Part shown: positions 23,349 to 31,668 of the stretch, piece after piece
Layout: the number at the start of each line of letters is the position of its first letter
Position numbering within the stretch: the stretch's first letter is position 1
Origin: Streptomyces asoensis
GTDB lineage: Bacteria; Actinomycetota; Actinomycetes; Streptomycetales; Streptomycetaceae
NCBI RefSeq assembly: GCF_016860545.1
Contig: NZ_BNEB01000005.1
Coordinates: forward strand, 124,001-188,000
DNA: 64,000 nt
Direction: 5' to 3'
The notes under the pieces: model-generated
What the model was told of the DNA's origin: nothing
What the model saw: only the letters and a program-made list of their open reading frames with translations
The model's database searches: none
Made by a program: the position numbers and the translations under genes

Positions 23349-24617
23349 TCAGGAGCCGCTGTTGAGCGTGGAGGTGATCGTCGCGGAGGCCGTGGCCGCC
23401 GCCGACGCGGGGTTCGCGCCGGTGAGGACGGCCGTCATGTACTCCTTGATCGGGTTCTTCGCCTCGACCGCCGCCCACTGGGGCGTGTTGGGCGTGGCGT
23501 GGCCCCGGGCGGCGCCGACGGCCATCGCGGCGGTGCCGGGATCGGCGGCGACCGCGCCCGCGAGGGTCGTCTTGTTCGGCACGTAGCTCATCGCCGGGGC
23601 GAGCTTCTTCTGCCAGGCGTCACCGCTGAGTTCCTTGATGAAGGTGTACGCCTCGTCCTGGTGCCTGGCCACGGCCGGGACGACCAGGTCGGAGCCGCCG
23701 GTGAAGACGCTGCCCGGGGTGCCCTCGGTCTTGCCGGGTACGGGGAAGAAGCCGAGCTTGCCCTTGAGCGCGGGGTTCTTCTCCTCGACGACCTTGGCAC
23801 CGCCGGGCACGGCGATGATCTGCGCGATGTCCCCCTTGGCCATCACCTCGGCCTGCGGCGGCTGGGACTCGTCGGAGTCCTTGGGGCCCTTCCCCAGGGC
23901 CTGGAGGCCGCGGTAGAAGTCCATCGCGCGCAGCGCCTCCGGGCTGTCGAGGCCGCCCTTCCACTTGCCGCCGGACTGCGTGGCGAGGTCGCCGCCCTCG
24001 TCCCAGACGAAGCCGGAGAGGACGTACCAGTTCTGGCCGGGCAGGTAGATGCCCTGCGTGCCGCCCTTGTCGAGCTTGCGGGTGGCGGCGGTCCAGTCCT
24101 CCCGCGTCCTGATCTTCGAGGCGTCCACCCCGGCCTTCGCGAACAGGTCGGTGCGGTAGACGACGACCCGGTTCGCCGCGTAGTAGGGGATGCCGTACTG
24201 CTTGCCCTCGTAGGCGCCCGGCTCGGCGAGGCCCTCGAGCCAGTCCGCCCCGCCGAGTTCGCCGACCTTGTCCGAGAAGTCGGTCAGCCCGCCGCTCTGC
24301 GCGTACTGGGCGACCTGGGTGTTGCCGACCTCGATGACGTCCGGGGCGTCGTTGCTGGCCAGCGCGGCGGTGACCTTCTCCCCGATGCCGTCCCACTCCT
24401 GGATCTGGATCTTCACGTCGATGCCGGGGTGGTCCTTCTCGAAACCGGCCTCGAACTCCTTCTGGAACGCGGCCGAGACACTGTCCCGCATGAGCCACAC
24501 GTCGAGGGCGGTCCGGCCGCCGCCGGCGCTGTCGGAACCGTCGTCGGAGGAGGAGCAGCCGGTGGCGCCGGCGCTCAGCACCAGAGCGCCGAGCAGGGCG
24601 AGCGAGCGGTACTTCAC
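23349..24617 (-). CDS. Sugar-binding lipoprotein of ABC transporter
   Basis: 422 residues. A short signal peptide ends at GATGC (Cys21), giving a lipid anchor. The mature protein is an extracellular solute-binding protein of family 1 (TALDVWLMRDS, VIEVGNTQVAQYAQSGGLTDFSD, YGIPYYAANRVVVYRTDLF). Proteins of this class next to a GH20 enzyme and GntR regulator usually bind GlcNAc or chitobiose (NgcE/DasA type); that specificity is inferred from context. It is the first gene of a five-gene operon divergent from the GntR gene. Confidence 0.9.
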   Translation of the reverse strand: MKYRSLALLGALVLSAGATGCSSSDDGSDSAGGGRTALDVWLMRDSVSAAFQKEFEAGFEKDHPGIDVKIQIQEWDGIGEKVTAALASNDAPDVIEVGNTQVAQYAQSGGLTDFSDKVGELGGADWLEGLAEPGAYEGKQYGIPYYAANRVVVYRTDLFAKAGVDASKIRTREDWTAATRKLDKGGTQGIYLPGQNWYVLSGFVWDEGGDLATQSGGKWKGGLDSPEALRAMDFYRGLQALGKGPKDSDESQPPQAEVMAKGDIAQIIAVPGGAKVVEEKNPALKGKLGFFPVPGKTEGTPGSVFTGGSDLVVPAVARHQDEAYTFIKELSGDAWQKKLAPAMSYVPNKTTLAGAVAADPGTAAMAVGAARGHATPNTPQWAAVEAKNPIKEYMTAVLTGANPASAAATASATITSTLNSGS

Positions 24618-24662
24618 GGATCACCTCTGGGAGACCTGGGAAGGAACATGCGCGCGGACTTG

Positions 24663-24852
24663 ACCAGTAAGCGGACCAGTCGGCTTACCAGTTGGCGCGT
24701 CATGAAGGTGGCATAGACCAATAGGTGCGTCAACCCCTCACGAAGAAAGCCGCGTTGACGTCATGGCGGCGCGAGCGAGCCCCTCTCGACCCAATCCACG
24801 CACCCCTACGCGCTTGACCAGCAGACCAGTTATCGTCAGAGGACATACCAGT
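24663..24852. promoter_or_regulatory. Operator region with phased ACCAGT repeats
   Basis: Between the divergent GntR and transporter genes, ACCAGT occurs in the same orientation at 24663-24668, 24675-24680 and 24687-24692, exactly 12 bases apart. Further copies are ACCAAT (24717-24722), ACCAG (24817-24821), ACCAGT (24825-24830) and ACCAGT (24847-24852). ACCAGT is the half-site of the DasR operator (ACTGGTCTAGACCAGT), so binding by the adjacent GntR/HutC protein or by DasR itself is likely, but the sites are direct repeats, not palindromes. Confidence 0.65.
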
Positions 24853-24857
24853 GCCGC

Positions 24858-25736
24858 GTGGCCGAAGACGAGAAAGAGACCGAGTGCCGTATGGAGATCG
24901 ATCCCGCCGCCTCAGGTGCGGTGCTCAAGCGTGAACGTGTGCGTGACGCCATCCTCGAACTCGTCGAGGAGCGCGGCCCCGGTGACGCGATTCCCTCCGA
25001 ACGCGCCCTGTGCGCCCGGCTCGGCGTCTCCCGGCCCACACTGCGCGCCGCCGTGGACGAACTCGTGGTCGGCGGGGTGCTGGTGCGCGAGCACGGGCGG
25101 GGCATGTTCGTCGCGGCCGAGAAGATCACCCAGGAACTGGTCTCCGACCGGCAGTCGTTCAGCCTTCCGCAGGCGGCCGGCGCCTGGAGCAGCCGACTGC
25201 TGGAGATGAGCACCCACCCGGCCGGGGCGCGGGTCGGCCGCAAACTGCGGATCTCACCTGCGGCGGAGATCCACTACGTGGTCCGGCTGCGCCTGGTCGA
25301 CGGCTCCCCCACGGCCATCGAGTACCTGCACGTCCCCGCGAACCTGGTGCCCGAGCTGACCAGCGAGGAACTGGAACAGGGCGACCTGTACGAGCACCTG
25401 CGGGCCCGGCACGCGGTCGACGTCAGCGAGGCCGTCCAGTCGATCGAGCCGACCGTGGTGACCCGCGCCGAGGCCGATCTGCTCGACGTGCCGGAGCTGT
25501 CCCCGGCGCTGCTCTTCGAACGGCTCACCACCGATGTGCGCGGCCGCGCCGTGGAGTACGTGCACTCTCTCTACCGGGGGGACCGCTACCGCATCGTCTC
25601 CCGGCTCAGCCTCGGCCCGCGCGACCAGGCGGCGCCCTCCACCGGCGGCCACCACCCCGGGATCCCGCCGGGCGACTTCACCACCGGAGAGCCGGTCACC
25701 TTCACCACGCGGGGAGTGGTGCAGGACGCCCAGTGA
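24858..25736 (+). CDS. GntR/HutC-family transcriptional regulator
   Basis: 292 residues. Residues 20-85 are a winged helix of the GntR class (IPSERALCARLGVSRPTLRAAVDELVVGGVLVREHGRGMFV). Residues 105-250 are a UTRA ligand domain of the HutC type (VVRLRLVDGSPTAIEYLHVP, VEYVHSLYRGDRYRIVSRL), which senses sugar phosphates or related metabolites. A 35-residue Pro/Gly/Thr-rich tail is extra. The start may be GTG 24858 or ATG 24891; neither has a strong ribosome site. It is divergent from the amino-sugar importer operon and most likely represses it. Confidence 0.88.
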   Translation: MAEDEKETECRMEIDPAASGAVLKRERVRDAILELVEERGPGDAIPSERALCARLGVSRPTLRAAVDELVVGGVLVREHGRGMFVAAEKITQELVSDRQSFSLPQAAGAWSSRLLEMSTHPAGARVGRKLRISPAAEIHYVVRLRLVDGSPTAIEYLHVPANLVPELTSEELEQGDLYEHLRARHAVDVSEAVQSIEPTVVTRAEADLLDVPELSPALLFERLTTDVRGRAVEYVHSLYRGDRYRIVSRLSLGPRDQAAPSTGGHHPGIPPGDFTTGEPVTFTTRGVVQDAQ

Positions 25737-25893
25737 CACCCACACTCGCCCACGCTCGAACTCATCGCGATGGGGTGCAACCCCGCTGCACGCCGTTCGG
25801 CACGGGCGCGGCAGGCAGGCCGTTGCGGCGGACGGTGGCCTCGACCCCGTCCAGCAGGATCACGGGTCCGGCGTCGGACGAGCGACTCAGCTC

Positions 25894-26224
25894 GGCCCAG
25901 CAGGACGTCCTCGTGTTCCTCCAGCTCCCGCGTGTTGCGCGTGAGGTCGACGGCCCTGGCGGAGTCGGTGATGGAGGCCGGGCGGCCGGCTCCCGGTACC
26001 GGGATCACTGCCGGGGAGCGGGCGAGCAGCAGCTCGTTGTGGCCCGCCTCGTCGGCGTGCCAGTGGTAGCTGTCGGCGGTGTCGACAAGGGCGACTCCGG
26101 CGTCGAGGGCGGCGTGGACCGTGGCGATGGCCTGCGTCTCGTCCGGTCGGTGCTCGATGGGCAGCGGCATGGCGCCCAGGCCGATGGCGCTGACCGTGGT
26201 GCGGGCGAGGGTGCGGTACTGCAC
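25894..26224 (-). pseudogene. Aldo/keto reductase remnant with internal deletion
   Basis: From ATG 26224 the frame reads a normal aldo/keto reductase start (MQYRTLARTTVSAIGLGAMP, DAGVALVDTADSYHWH; catalytic Asp and Tyr visible) but at residue 64 it jumps straight to the C-terminal NADP-binding part (SPAVIPVPGAGRPASITDSARAVDL). About 170-200 residues of the barrel, including the catalytic Lys and His, are missing. The open frame then runs on without homology to 25586, inside the GntR gene. It follows the epimerase gene by 12 bases and was probably its operon partner. Confidence 0.85.
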
Positions 26225-26236
26225 GGTGGCTGTTCC

Positions 26237-27178
26237 TCAGTCGGTGGGAGCGGCGGACAGCGCGGCGAGGGCTTCGGCGACGGCGCCGGGCAGCCAGTCG
26301 GTGGTGCGGGAGAAGGAGAAGCCCAGCGCCTTCGCGCGGGTGTTGCTCATGGCGTAGTGGCGGTCGAAGGAGAACGGCGAAGCCTTCTCGCCCGCCGGGA
26401 CGGTCCGGTAGACGGCCTCCCTGCCGATCGGCGTGGCGACGATCTCGGCAAGGTCGTACACATCGAGCAGGCCGTCGGAGCAGGCGTTGACCGGGCCGGT
26501 GAAGTCGGCCGCGGTCGCCCATACCAGCAGGTCCGCCAGCTCCTCGTAGTGGATGAAGACGGTGGGCAGCGCCGTCTCGTGCACGGTGATCTCTTCGCTC
26601 CGGGCGATGAGCCCTGCGTAGTGCGCCAGCCGGCCGGTGAATTCCTGCGCGCCGCCGCCGAGTACATGGGCGCTGCGCACAGCGGCGAAGGCGAAACCGC
26701 CCGCGTGGACGAAGACGGCCTCGGCCTGCCGCTTGCCCTCGGCGTAATGCGCCTCCAGGTAGGCGTCGTCGTGCCAGGGCAGGTCCATGGCCACCTGCCA
26801 GCCGGTCGGGTCCACGCTCTCCTCCGGCACGGGTGTCCCCGGGGGCACAGTCGGCAGAACGGCGGTCGCGGGGTCGTAGACCTCGATCGTGGAGGTCATG
26901 ACGTAGCGCCGGGTGCGGCCGGCGAAGACGCGGGCGGCGATGGCGGCCTGCACCGGGGTGTAGCAGACCTGGTCCACCACGACGTCGAAGGTGCGGGTGC
27001 CGAGCGCGGCCGTCAGGGCGGCCTCGTCGTCGCGGTCGACGACCAGGTGCTCGACGCCGACAGGCGGCAGGGTGGAGCCGCGGTTGATCACGGTGACCTG
27101 GTGACCTGCGGCCCGAAGGCGCTCTACCAGGCTCTTGCCGAAGTACCGGCTTCCGCCGATGACGCAGATCCTTTGCAT
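26237..27178 (-). CDS. NAD-dependent epimerase/dehydratase family protein
   Basis: 313 residues of the extended short-chain dehydrogenase fold. The nucleotide loop is CVIGGSRYFGKSL; there is no clear YxxxK in the usual place (HYAEGKRQAE supplies Tyr and Lys in a Y-x3-K pattern), and DVVVDQVCYTP and YVMTSTIEVY are typical strands of the isoflavone-reductase/epimerase group. Substrate unknown. The start at 27178 is chosen because the family begins MQRICVIGG there, although its GGAG is only 2 bases away; ATG 27205 is the alternative. It is divergent from a LysR gene. Confidence 0.82.
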   Translation of the reverse strand: MQRICVIGGSRYFGKSLVERLRAAGHQVTVINRGSTLPPVGVEHLVVDRDDEAALTAALGTRTFDVVVDQVCYTPVQAAIAARVFAGRTRRYVMTSTIEVYDPATAVLPTVPPGTPVPEESVDPTGWQVAMDLPWHDDAYLEAHYAEGKRQAEAVFVHAGGFAFAAVRSAHVLGGGAQEFTGRLAHYAGLIARSEEITVHETALPTVFIHYEELADLLVWATAADFTGPVNACSDGLLDVYDLAEIVATPIGREAVYRTVPAGEKASPFSFDRHYAMSNTRAKALGFSFSRTTDWLPGAVAEALAALSAAPTD

Positions 27179-27179
27179 G

Positions 27180-27234
27180 TCTCCAGCTTGGAGACCTATC
27201 GTCATCAGCAGAAGTACCGACTTACTGGATAGGT
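27180..27234. promoter_or_regulatory. Inverted repeats in the epimerase/LysR intergenic region
   Basis: Two dyads are present: TCTCCA-GCT-TGGAGA (27180-27194) and ACCTATC (27194-27200) with GATAGGT (27228-27234). The whole region between the divergent genes is only about 70 bases. LysR proteins normally bind such dyads next to their own gene, so these are candidate operators. Confidence 0.45.
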
Positions 27235-27248
27235 ATTAAGGAAGACTG

Positions 27249-28157
27249 TTGATCGACGTGCAGCGGCTGCGCGTGCTCCGGGCGGTGGCGGAGCACGGCA
27301 GTTTCAACCAGGCGGCCGCGGCTCTCCGCCTCACCCCCTCGGCCGTCTCCCAGCAGGTGGCTGCTCTGGAGCGAAGCCTCGGTACCCAGGTTGTCGCCCG
27401 CAGCACACGAGGCGTCACCCTCACACAGGCGGGCCGGATCATGGTCGGCGCCGCCGAATCCGTCGCAGCGGCGCTCGAACATGCACAACAGCAGGTCGCC
27501 GCGCTCAGCACCGGCCGCACCCAGCTCACCGTCGCGACTTTCACCAGCGGCGGCAGACTCCTGCTGCCCGCCGCTCTCACCCAGCTCATGGAAGCCCGTC
27601 CCCGCACCGTGCTCCACGTCAGGGAGGGCGAACCCGAGGACACCCTCCCACTCGTCCGCCAAGGCGCCGTGGACCTCGCCCTCGCCTACCACTTCGACGG
27701 CCCGCTCCCCGTCGGACCGGGCGCCGGCTCCAGCCTGGAGTGGACACCACTCATGGAAGACCCCCTGCACGTGGTCCTGCCTCAGGGGCACCGGCTCGCC
27801 GACCACGACGCGCTCGACCTCACCGATCTGGCGACCGACCCCTGGGTGCTCGGCTGCCTGAAGACCGAGGCATACCTGCGCCGCTTCGCCGAGCACGCCC
27901 GCTTCGATCCGGAGATCCGCGGGACCACCACCGACTACTTCTTCGCCCGCTCCCTCGTCGCGGCAGGCATGGGCATCTCCCTGATCCCCTCCATCGCACT
28001 CGCTCCCGAGATCCCGGGCCTCAGCACCGTCCCGATCAAGTCGCCGGGCCCGGTCCGGCACATCGGCGTCGCCACGATCGGCGGCCGCGACCGGCCCCAC
28101 GTCACGACGCTCGTTCACGCCCTTCGCGAGCAGGCGATGCGGCACCACGGACATTGA
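27249..28157 (+). CDS. LysR-family transcriptional regulator
   Basis: 302 residues. Residues 1-60 are the LysR winged helix (LRVLRAVAEHGSFNQAAAAL, LTPSAVSQQVAALERSLG). Residues 90-295 form the two-lobed effector domain (LTVATFTSGGRLLLPAAL, GAVDLALAYHFDGP). The start is a TTG at 27249 preceded by AAGGAAG. It is divergent from the epimerase gene, the usual arrangement for a LysR regulator and its target. Confidence 0.92.
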   Translation: MIDVQRLRVLRAVAEHGSFNQAAAALRLTPSAVSQQVAALERSLGTQVVARSTRGVTLTQAGRIMVGAAESVAAALEHAQQQVAALSTGRTQLTVATFTSGGRLLLPAALTQLMEARPRTVLHVREGEPEDTLPLVRQGAVDLALAYHFDGPLPVGPGAGSSLEWTPLMEDPLHVVLPQGHRLADHDALDLTDLATDPWVLGCLKTEAYLRRFAEHARFDPEIRGTTTDYFFARSLVAAGMGISLIPSIALAPEIPGLSTVPIKSPGPVRHIGVATIGGRDRPHVTTLVHALREQAMRHHGH

Positions 28158-28227
28158 TCCGCCACGGGTCCGCCGAACGCCGAGCGGGCGGTGTTCCCCT
28201 GACATTCGTCCACTGGACCTGGACGCC

Positions 28228-28250
28228 GGAGGTCATCGATCACGACCTCC
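28228..28250. terminator. Hairpin between convergent LysR and beta-trefoil genes
   Basis: GGAGGTC (28228-28234) and GACCTCC (28244-28250) form a 7-bp stem with a 9-base loop, between the LysR stop (28157) and the reverse-strand stop at 28283. It can serve both strands. Confidence 0.5.
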
Positions 28251-28253
28251 GAC

Positions 28254-28286
28254 GTCAGGTGTCAGGTGTCAGGTGTCAGGTGTCAG
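28254..28286. repeat. 7-base tandem repeat (GTCAGGT) at the end of the beta-trefoil gene
   Basis: GTCAGGT is repeated four times without interruption (28254-28281) and a partial fifth copy (GTCAG) contains the reverse-strand stop codon TCA at 28283-28285. Because the unit is 7 bases long and each copy holds TGA on the reverse strand, stops follow in all three reading frames. Confidence 0.85.
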
Positions 28287-28912
28287 ACGTTGACGATCCG
28301 CCAGCGTTCTTCGTCCGCGTTCTTCCACGGCCGGGTGACGACCTGGTAGTCCTGGGAGGGCAGTTCGTAGGCGTCGAGGTAGCGGCTGTTGCTGGCCTCC
28401 TGGATCGTGTAGGTGCCGTTGGTGGACGGCAGGATGACCCAGGCCTGGGTCGGGTCGTTCTCGGCGGTGCGGGTGACGACCCGGAAGTCGTCGCCGGAAC
28501 CCTGGTAGGCATCGAGGTAGCGGCCGTTGCTCATCTGCTGGATCGTCGAGAGGCCGTTGCTCAGATCGGTCAGCAGCCAGTGCTGTGTGCTGTTGTTCTG
28601 GAACGGGCGGGTCACCACCCGGTAGTCGAGACTGTCGATCTCGTGCGCGTCCAGGAAGCGGTTCGTGTCCGCCTGGGTGATGGTGACGACCCGCTGGGCC
28701 ACGATCGTCGGCGCGGCAGCGGGCGCGGCCTGGGCGACGCCGGCCGGGGCCAGCAGTGCGGCGGCGGCCAGCGCCGCGGTCAGTGCGGCGCCTCCCCGGG
28801 CTCTTCGTCCGCGACGGCTGCGGTCCGCCCGCGGCGCCTCCTTCGGTCCCGTCCTGCCGGCCGCCGTCTTCGCCCGCGTCGCCGCTGTCTCTTCCATCCT
28901 CGGCTCTTCCAT
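28283..28912 (-). CDS. Secreted beta-trefoil (ricin-type lectin-like) protein
   Basis: 209 residues. The N-terminus has a polybasic region and hydrophobic stretch (ALTAALAAAALLAPAGVAQA, ending near residue 62), a long Sec or Tat-like signal peptide (RSRRGRRARG precedes it). The mature part has three similar units, each with (R/T)FLDAHE, GRYLDAYQ or SRYLDAYE, then (Y/F)(R/Q)VVTR and a Trp, which is the threefold pattern of a beta-trefoil. The ricin QxW motif appears only as QHW/QAW/ERW. It probably binds carbohydrate outside the cell. The ATG at 28912 follows GGAG at good spacing. Confidence 0.82.
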   Translation of the reverse strand: MEEPRMEETAATRAKTAAGRTGPKEAPRADRSRRGRRARGGAALTAALAAAALLAPAGVAQAAPAAAPTIVAQRVVTITQADTNRFLDAHEIDSLDYRVVTRPFQNNSTQHWLLTDLSNGLSTIQQMSNGRYLDAYQGSGDDFRVVTRTAENDPTQAWVILPSTNGTYTIQEASNSRYLDAYELPSQDYQVVTRPWKNADEERWRIVNV

Positions 28913-28995
28913 CCCCGTGTCTCCGTAGCTCGTGGTCGTTGTGTCCACGAACGAGAGTGCCGCTCGTGTCCGCGCACGGCGTGAGTAGCCGTTAC

Positions 28996-31668
28996 TCAGC
29001 CCTGCGGACGGGCGGGAGGCGGGTGCTGTCCCAGGGTTCGGGCGAGCTCGCGGCGGGTGGTGACGCCGAGCTTGGCGTAGGCACGGTGGAGGTGGTTGTC
29101 GACCGTGCGGACCGAAAGAGTGAGGGCGCGGGCGATGTCGAGGCTGGCGTTGCCGACCGCCGCGAGCAGGGCGATCTCGCGCTCGCGGGCGGTGAGTGCC
29201 GCGACGGCGCGGGCGGTCATCAGCAGGGGGGTGCGCGCGCCCTCGCAGCGGGCCTCCGCGGTGGCGGCTCTGCGCGCGGCGGCCGCGGCCCGGCGGGGTT
29301 CGCGGTCCCGGTGCCAGGCGGCAGCGGCGGCGGTCGCCGCCTCGGCGGTGAGCAGGTCGGCGCCGACGGCCTCGCACGCGTCGGCGGCCCGCAGCAGCCG
29401 TTCAGGGTGGTCGGCGGCGAGCGCCCGGGCCAGTTGTGCGCGGGCCGGGAGGAGTTCGCCGTCGCAGGCGCGTGCCAGCTCGGTGAGCCGGCCCGCGACC
29501 CGGCGGGCTCCGCCGAGCCGGGCCACATCGGTCAGCAGCAGCGCCTCTCCGGTTGCGTGGCCGGTGACCCGGGCGGTGCGGGCGGCGGCCATGAGCACCG
29601 TGCGGGCCTCGCCCAGCTCTCCTCTGGCGGCCAGCAGCCAGGCCTGGCCGAGGCGTTCCTCGCCGGCGGACAGCAGGCCCGGCTCGGGAAGGGGTAACTC
29701 CCCCAGTTCCGCCAACGCCACCTCGGCCGCCTCGAGTTCGCCCTGTACGGCCGCGCAGGCTGCGAGCCCGGCGAGGACCGGGCGCAGGGCCATGGCGTGG
29801 TCGAAGGTTCGAGCCAGCGCCGCGGCCTCGGCCCACCAGCGGCGTGCGGTCACCGGCCGACCCGACAGCCATTCCGTGCGGCCGAGGAGGACCGCGACCC
29901 ACACGCGCACCACCGAGTCGGCGACGACGAGTTCGGCGTAGGCCGCTTCACCGGTCCGGCGGGCTTCGGCAGGCCGGCCGGCCTCGGTGAGCGCGAGGAC
30001 GAGCGGGATGCGCTGGAAGGCGGGATGAGAGGCCAAGGCCTTCTCGTCGACCCGGCGGTGCACGGCGTGGGCACGCTCCGCCCAGACGACCGCCTCGTGG
30101 GTACGGCCGACGAGAGCCAGGCCGGCGGGCTTCATCCAGGCGCCGCGCAGCCAGGCGTCGATGTCGGAAGCATCGTCGACATCCGTCTCCAGGTCCTCCA
30201 GCAGGGTCAGCCCCTGGGCGGGCAACCCGGCCACGATCCGCATGAAACCCTCGTTGATCTTGAGTTTGCGGCGGTCCACCGGGTTGGTGATCCTGGCCAG
30301 AGCCGCGTCGTTGGCGGCGAGCGCCTCGGCGACGGGGGCGTTGCTCCACAGCAGGTTCGTCGTACGGACCAGGGCGACCGCCAGCGTCTCGCGTTCGCCG
30401 TCGGCGAGCCGGTCGGCGCGGGCGAGCACCTTCTCGGCATCCGCCCATCGGCCCATCTCGAAGAAGGCGTCGCCGAGCATCGAGCGGGTGGCGGTGGTGT
30501 GGTGGTCCTCGGGCACGGCCTGGAGGAGCGCCACGGCCTGGGCATAGTCGTGGGAGTGTCGGGCGAGCACCGCGGCCCGGGTGAGCAGCGCCGGGTCGGC
30601 GGTGCCGGTGGCCGCCAGCCGCCAGGTGGCGATCCGCAGCGGGTCGCCGCGCCGACGGGCACCACGGGCCTCGGTGCGCGCCGCCTGGTCCAGCAGCAGG
30701 GCCCGGCGGCGCAGCACGGGCACTCCCGCCCGCAGGACCTCTCCGTACAGAGGGTGGGCCAAGGACACGGTGGTGCGTCTGCGGTCCTGGGCGACACGGA
30801 TCAGCCCGGCCCCCTCCAAGGCCGCCACCGTGTGCGGCGCGGCGACGGACTCGGCGTCGGCGAGCGGCAACGGCTCGCACAGCGCCAGCAGCTCCAGGAC
30901 GGTCCGTCCGGCGAGGCCGACGCCTGTCAGCCGCGCGCCGATCACCTCGGCCAGTCGGGCAGTGCCGGACAGCCGGCCCTCGCGCAGCTGCCAGATCTCC
31001 CCGTCCTCGGTGAGGTCTCCGGCGGCCAGCGCGCCGAGGACCAGCTCGCGCAGGTACAGCACATTGCCGCCGCTGGCGGCCGTCAGTTCGTGCACCGTGT
31101 GCCGGGCGACGGGTCGGCCGAGCGCGGCCGCCAGCAGCTCTCCGATCCGCGCGGAGTTCAGCACCCCCAGGTCGACCCGGCGCACCGAGTCCCCGCCGGT
31201 GAGTGCCGCGACGGCCTCGCCGTACGGCTCGCCGGTGCGGACCGTGCCGAGCAGCTGGACGGCGCCGGCGTCCATCAGCTGCCGCAGCAGCACCGCGGAG
31301 GACGAGTCCAGCCAGTGCAGGTCGTCGACGAACAGCACCCGAAGCCGGTCTTCCTGGCCTGCGGCCAGTCGTTCGGCGACCGCGGCGAACCCCGCGACCG
31401 GGTCGGCCAGGTCCACACCCGCGGGCAGCAGATGCGCTATCGCGCCCAGCGGGACGGCGGCGGCCGCAGCGGACGCGGTGGCCCGGCCCACCCGGAAGCC
31501 GCTCGCCGCGGCCCACTCCACACACTCCTCGGCCAGCCGCGACTTGCCGACCCCGGCGGCCCCGCAGACGAGGAAACCCCGGCACCTTCGGTCCTGCGAC
31601 ACCGCGACGAACTCCTTGAGTTCACGCTCGCGTCCCACCAACGGCCAACGTCCGTACCGATACCGCAC
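28996..31668 (-). CDS. Large LuxR-family (LAL/AAA ATPase) transcriptional regulator
   Basis: 890 residues. The N-terminal AAA domain has Walker A GAAGVGKSRLAEE (near residue 35) and Walker B VLFVDDLHWLD. A long helical, tetratricopeptide-like middle (about 350-810) follows. The C-terminus is a LuxR helix-turn-helix (LTAREREIALLAAVGNASLD, LSVRTVDNHLHRAYAKLG). Such LAL/MalT-type proteins activate secondary-metabolite or catabolic genes. The GTG at 31668 has a GGGGGAG ribosome site 5 bases before it. Its target cannot be told; the beta-trefoil gene downstream (83 bases away, same strand) and the epimerase upstream are candidates. Confidence 0.92.
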   Translation of the reverse strand: MRYRYGRWPLVGRERELKEFVAVSQDRRCRGFLVCGAAGVGKSRLAEECVEWAAASGFRVGRATASAAAAAVPLGAIAHLLPAGVDLADPVAGFAAVAERLAAGQEDRLRVLFVDDLHWLDSSSAVLLRQLMDAGAVQLLGTVRTGEPYGEAVAALTGGDSVRRVDLGVLNSARIGELLAAALGRPVARHTVHELTAASGGNVLYLRELVLGALAAGDLTEDGEIWQLREGRLSGTARLAEVIGARLTGVGLAGRTVLELLALCEPLPLADAESVAAPHTVAALEGAGLIRVAQDRRRTTVSLAHPLYGEVLRAGVPVLRRRALLLDQAARTEARGARRRGDPLRIATWRLAATGTADPALLTRAAVLARHSHDYAQAVALLQAVPEDHHTTATRSMLGDAFFEMGRWADAEKVLARADRLADGERETLAVALVRTTNLLWSNAPVAEALAANDAALARITNPVDRRKLKINEGFMRIVAGLPAQGLTLLEDLETDVDDASDIDAWLRGAWMKPAGLALVGRTHEAVVWAERAHAVHRRVDEKALASHPAFQRIPLVLALTEAGRPAEARRTGEAAYAELVVADSVVRVWVAVLLGRTEWLSGRPVTARRWWAEAAALARTFDHAMALRPVLAGLAACAAVQGELEAAEVALAELGELPLPEPGLLSAGEERLGQAWLLAARGELGEARTVLMAAARTARVTGHATGEALLLTDVARLGGARRVAGRLTELARACDGELLPARAQLARALAADHPERLLRAADACEAVGADLLTAEAATAAAAAWHRDREPRRAAAAARRAATAEARCEGARTPLLMTARAVAALTAREREIALLAAVGNASLDIARALTLSVRTVDNHLHRAYAKLGVTTRRELARTLGQHPPPARPQG

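Noticed and set aside
24763..25209. Forward frame starting before the GntR gene
   Set aside because: It overlaps the GntR gene in another phase and reads Pro/Ser/Arg-rich nonsense; the GntR reading has a complete winged helix.
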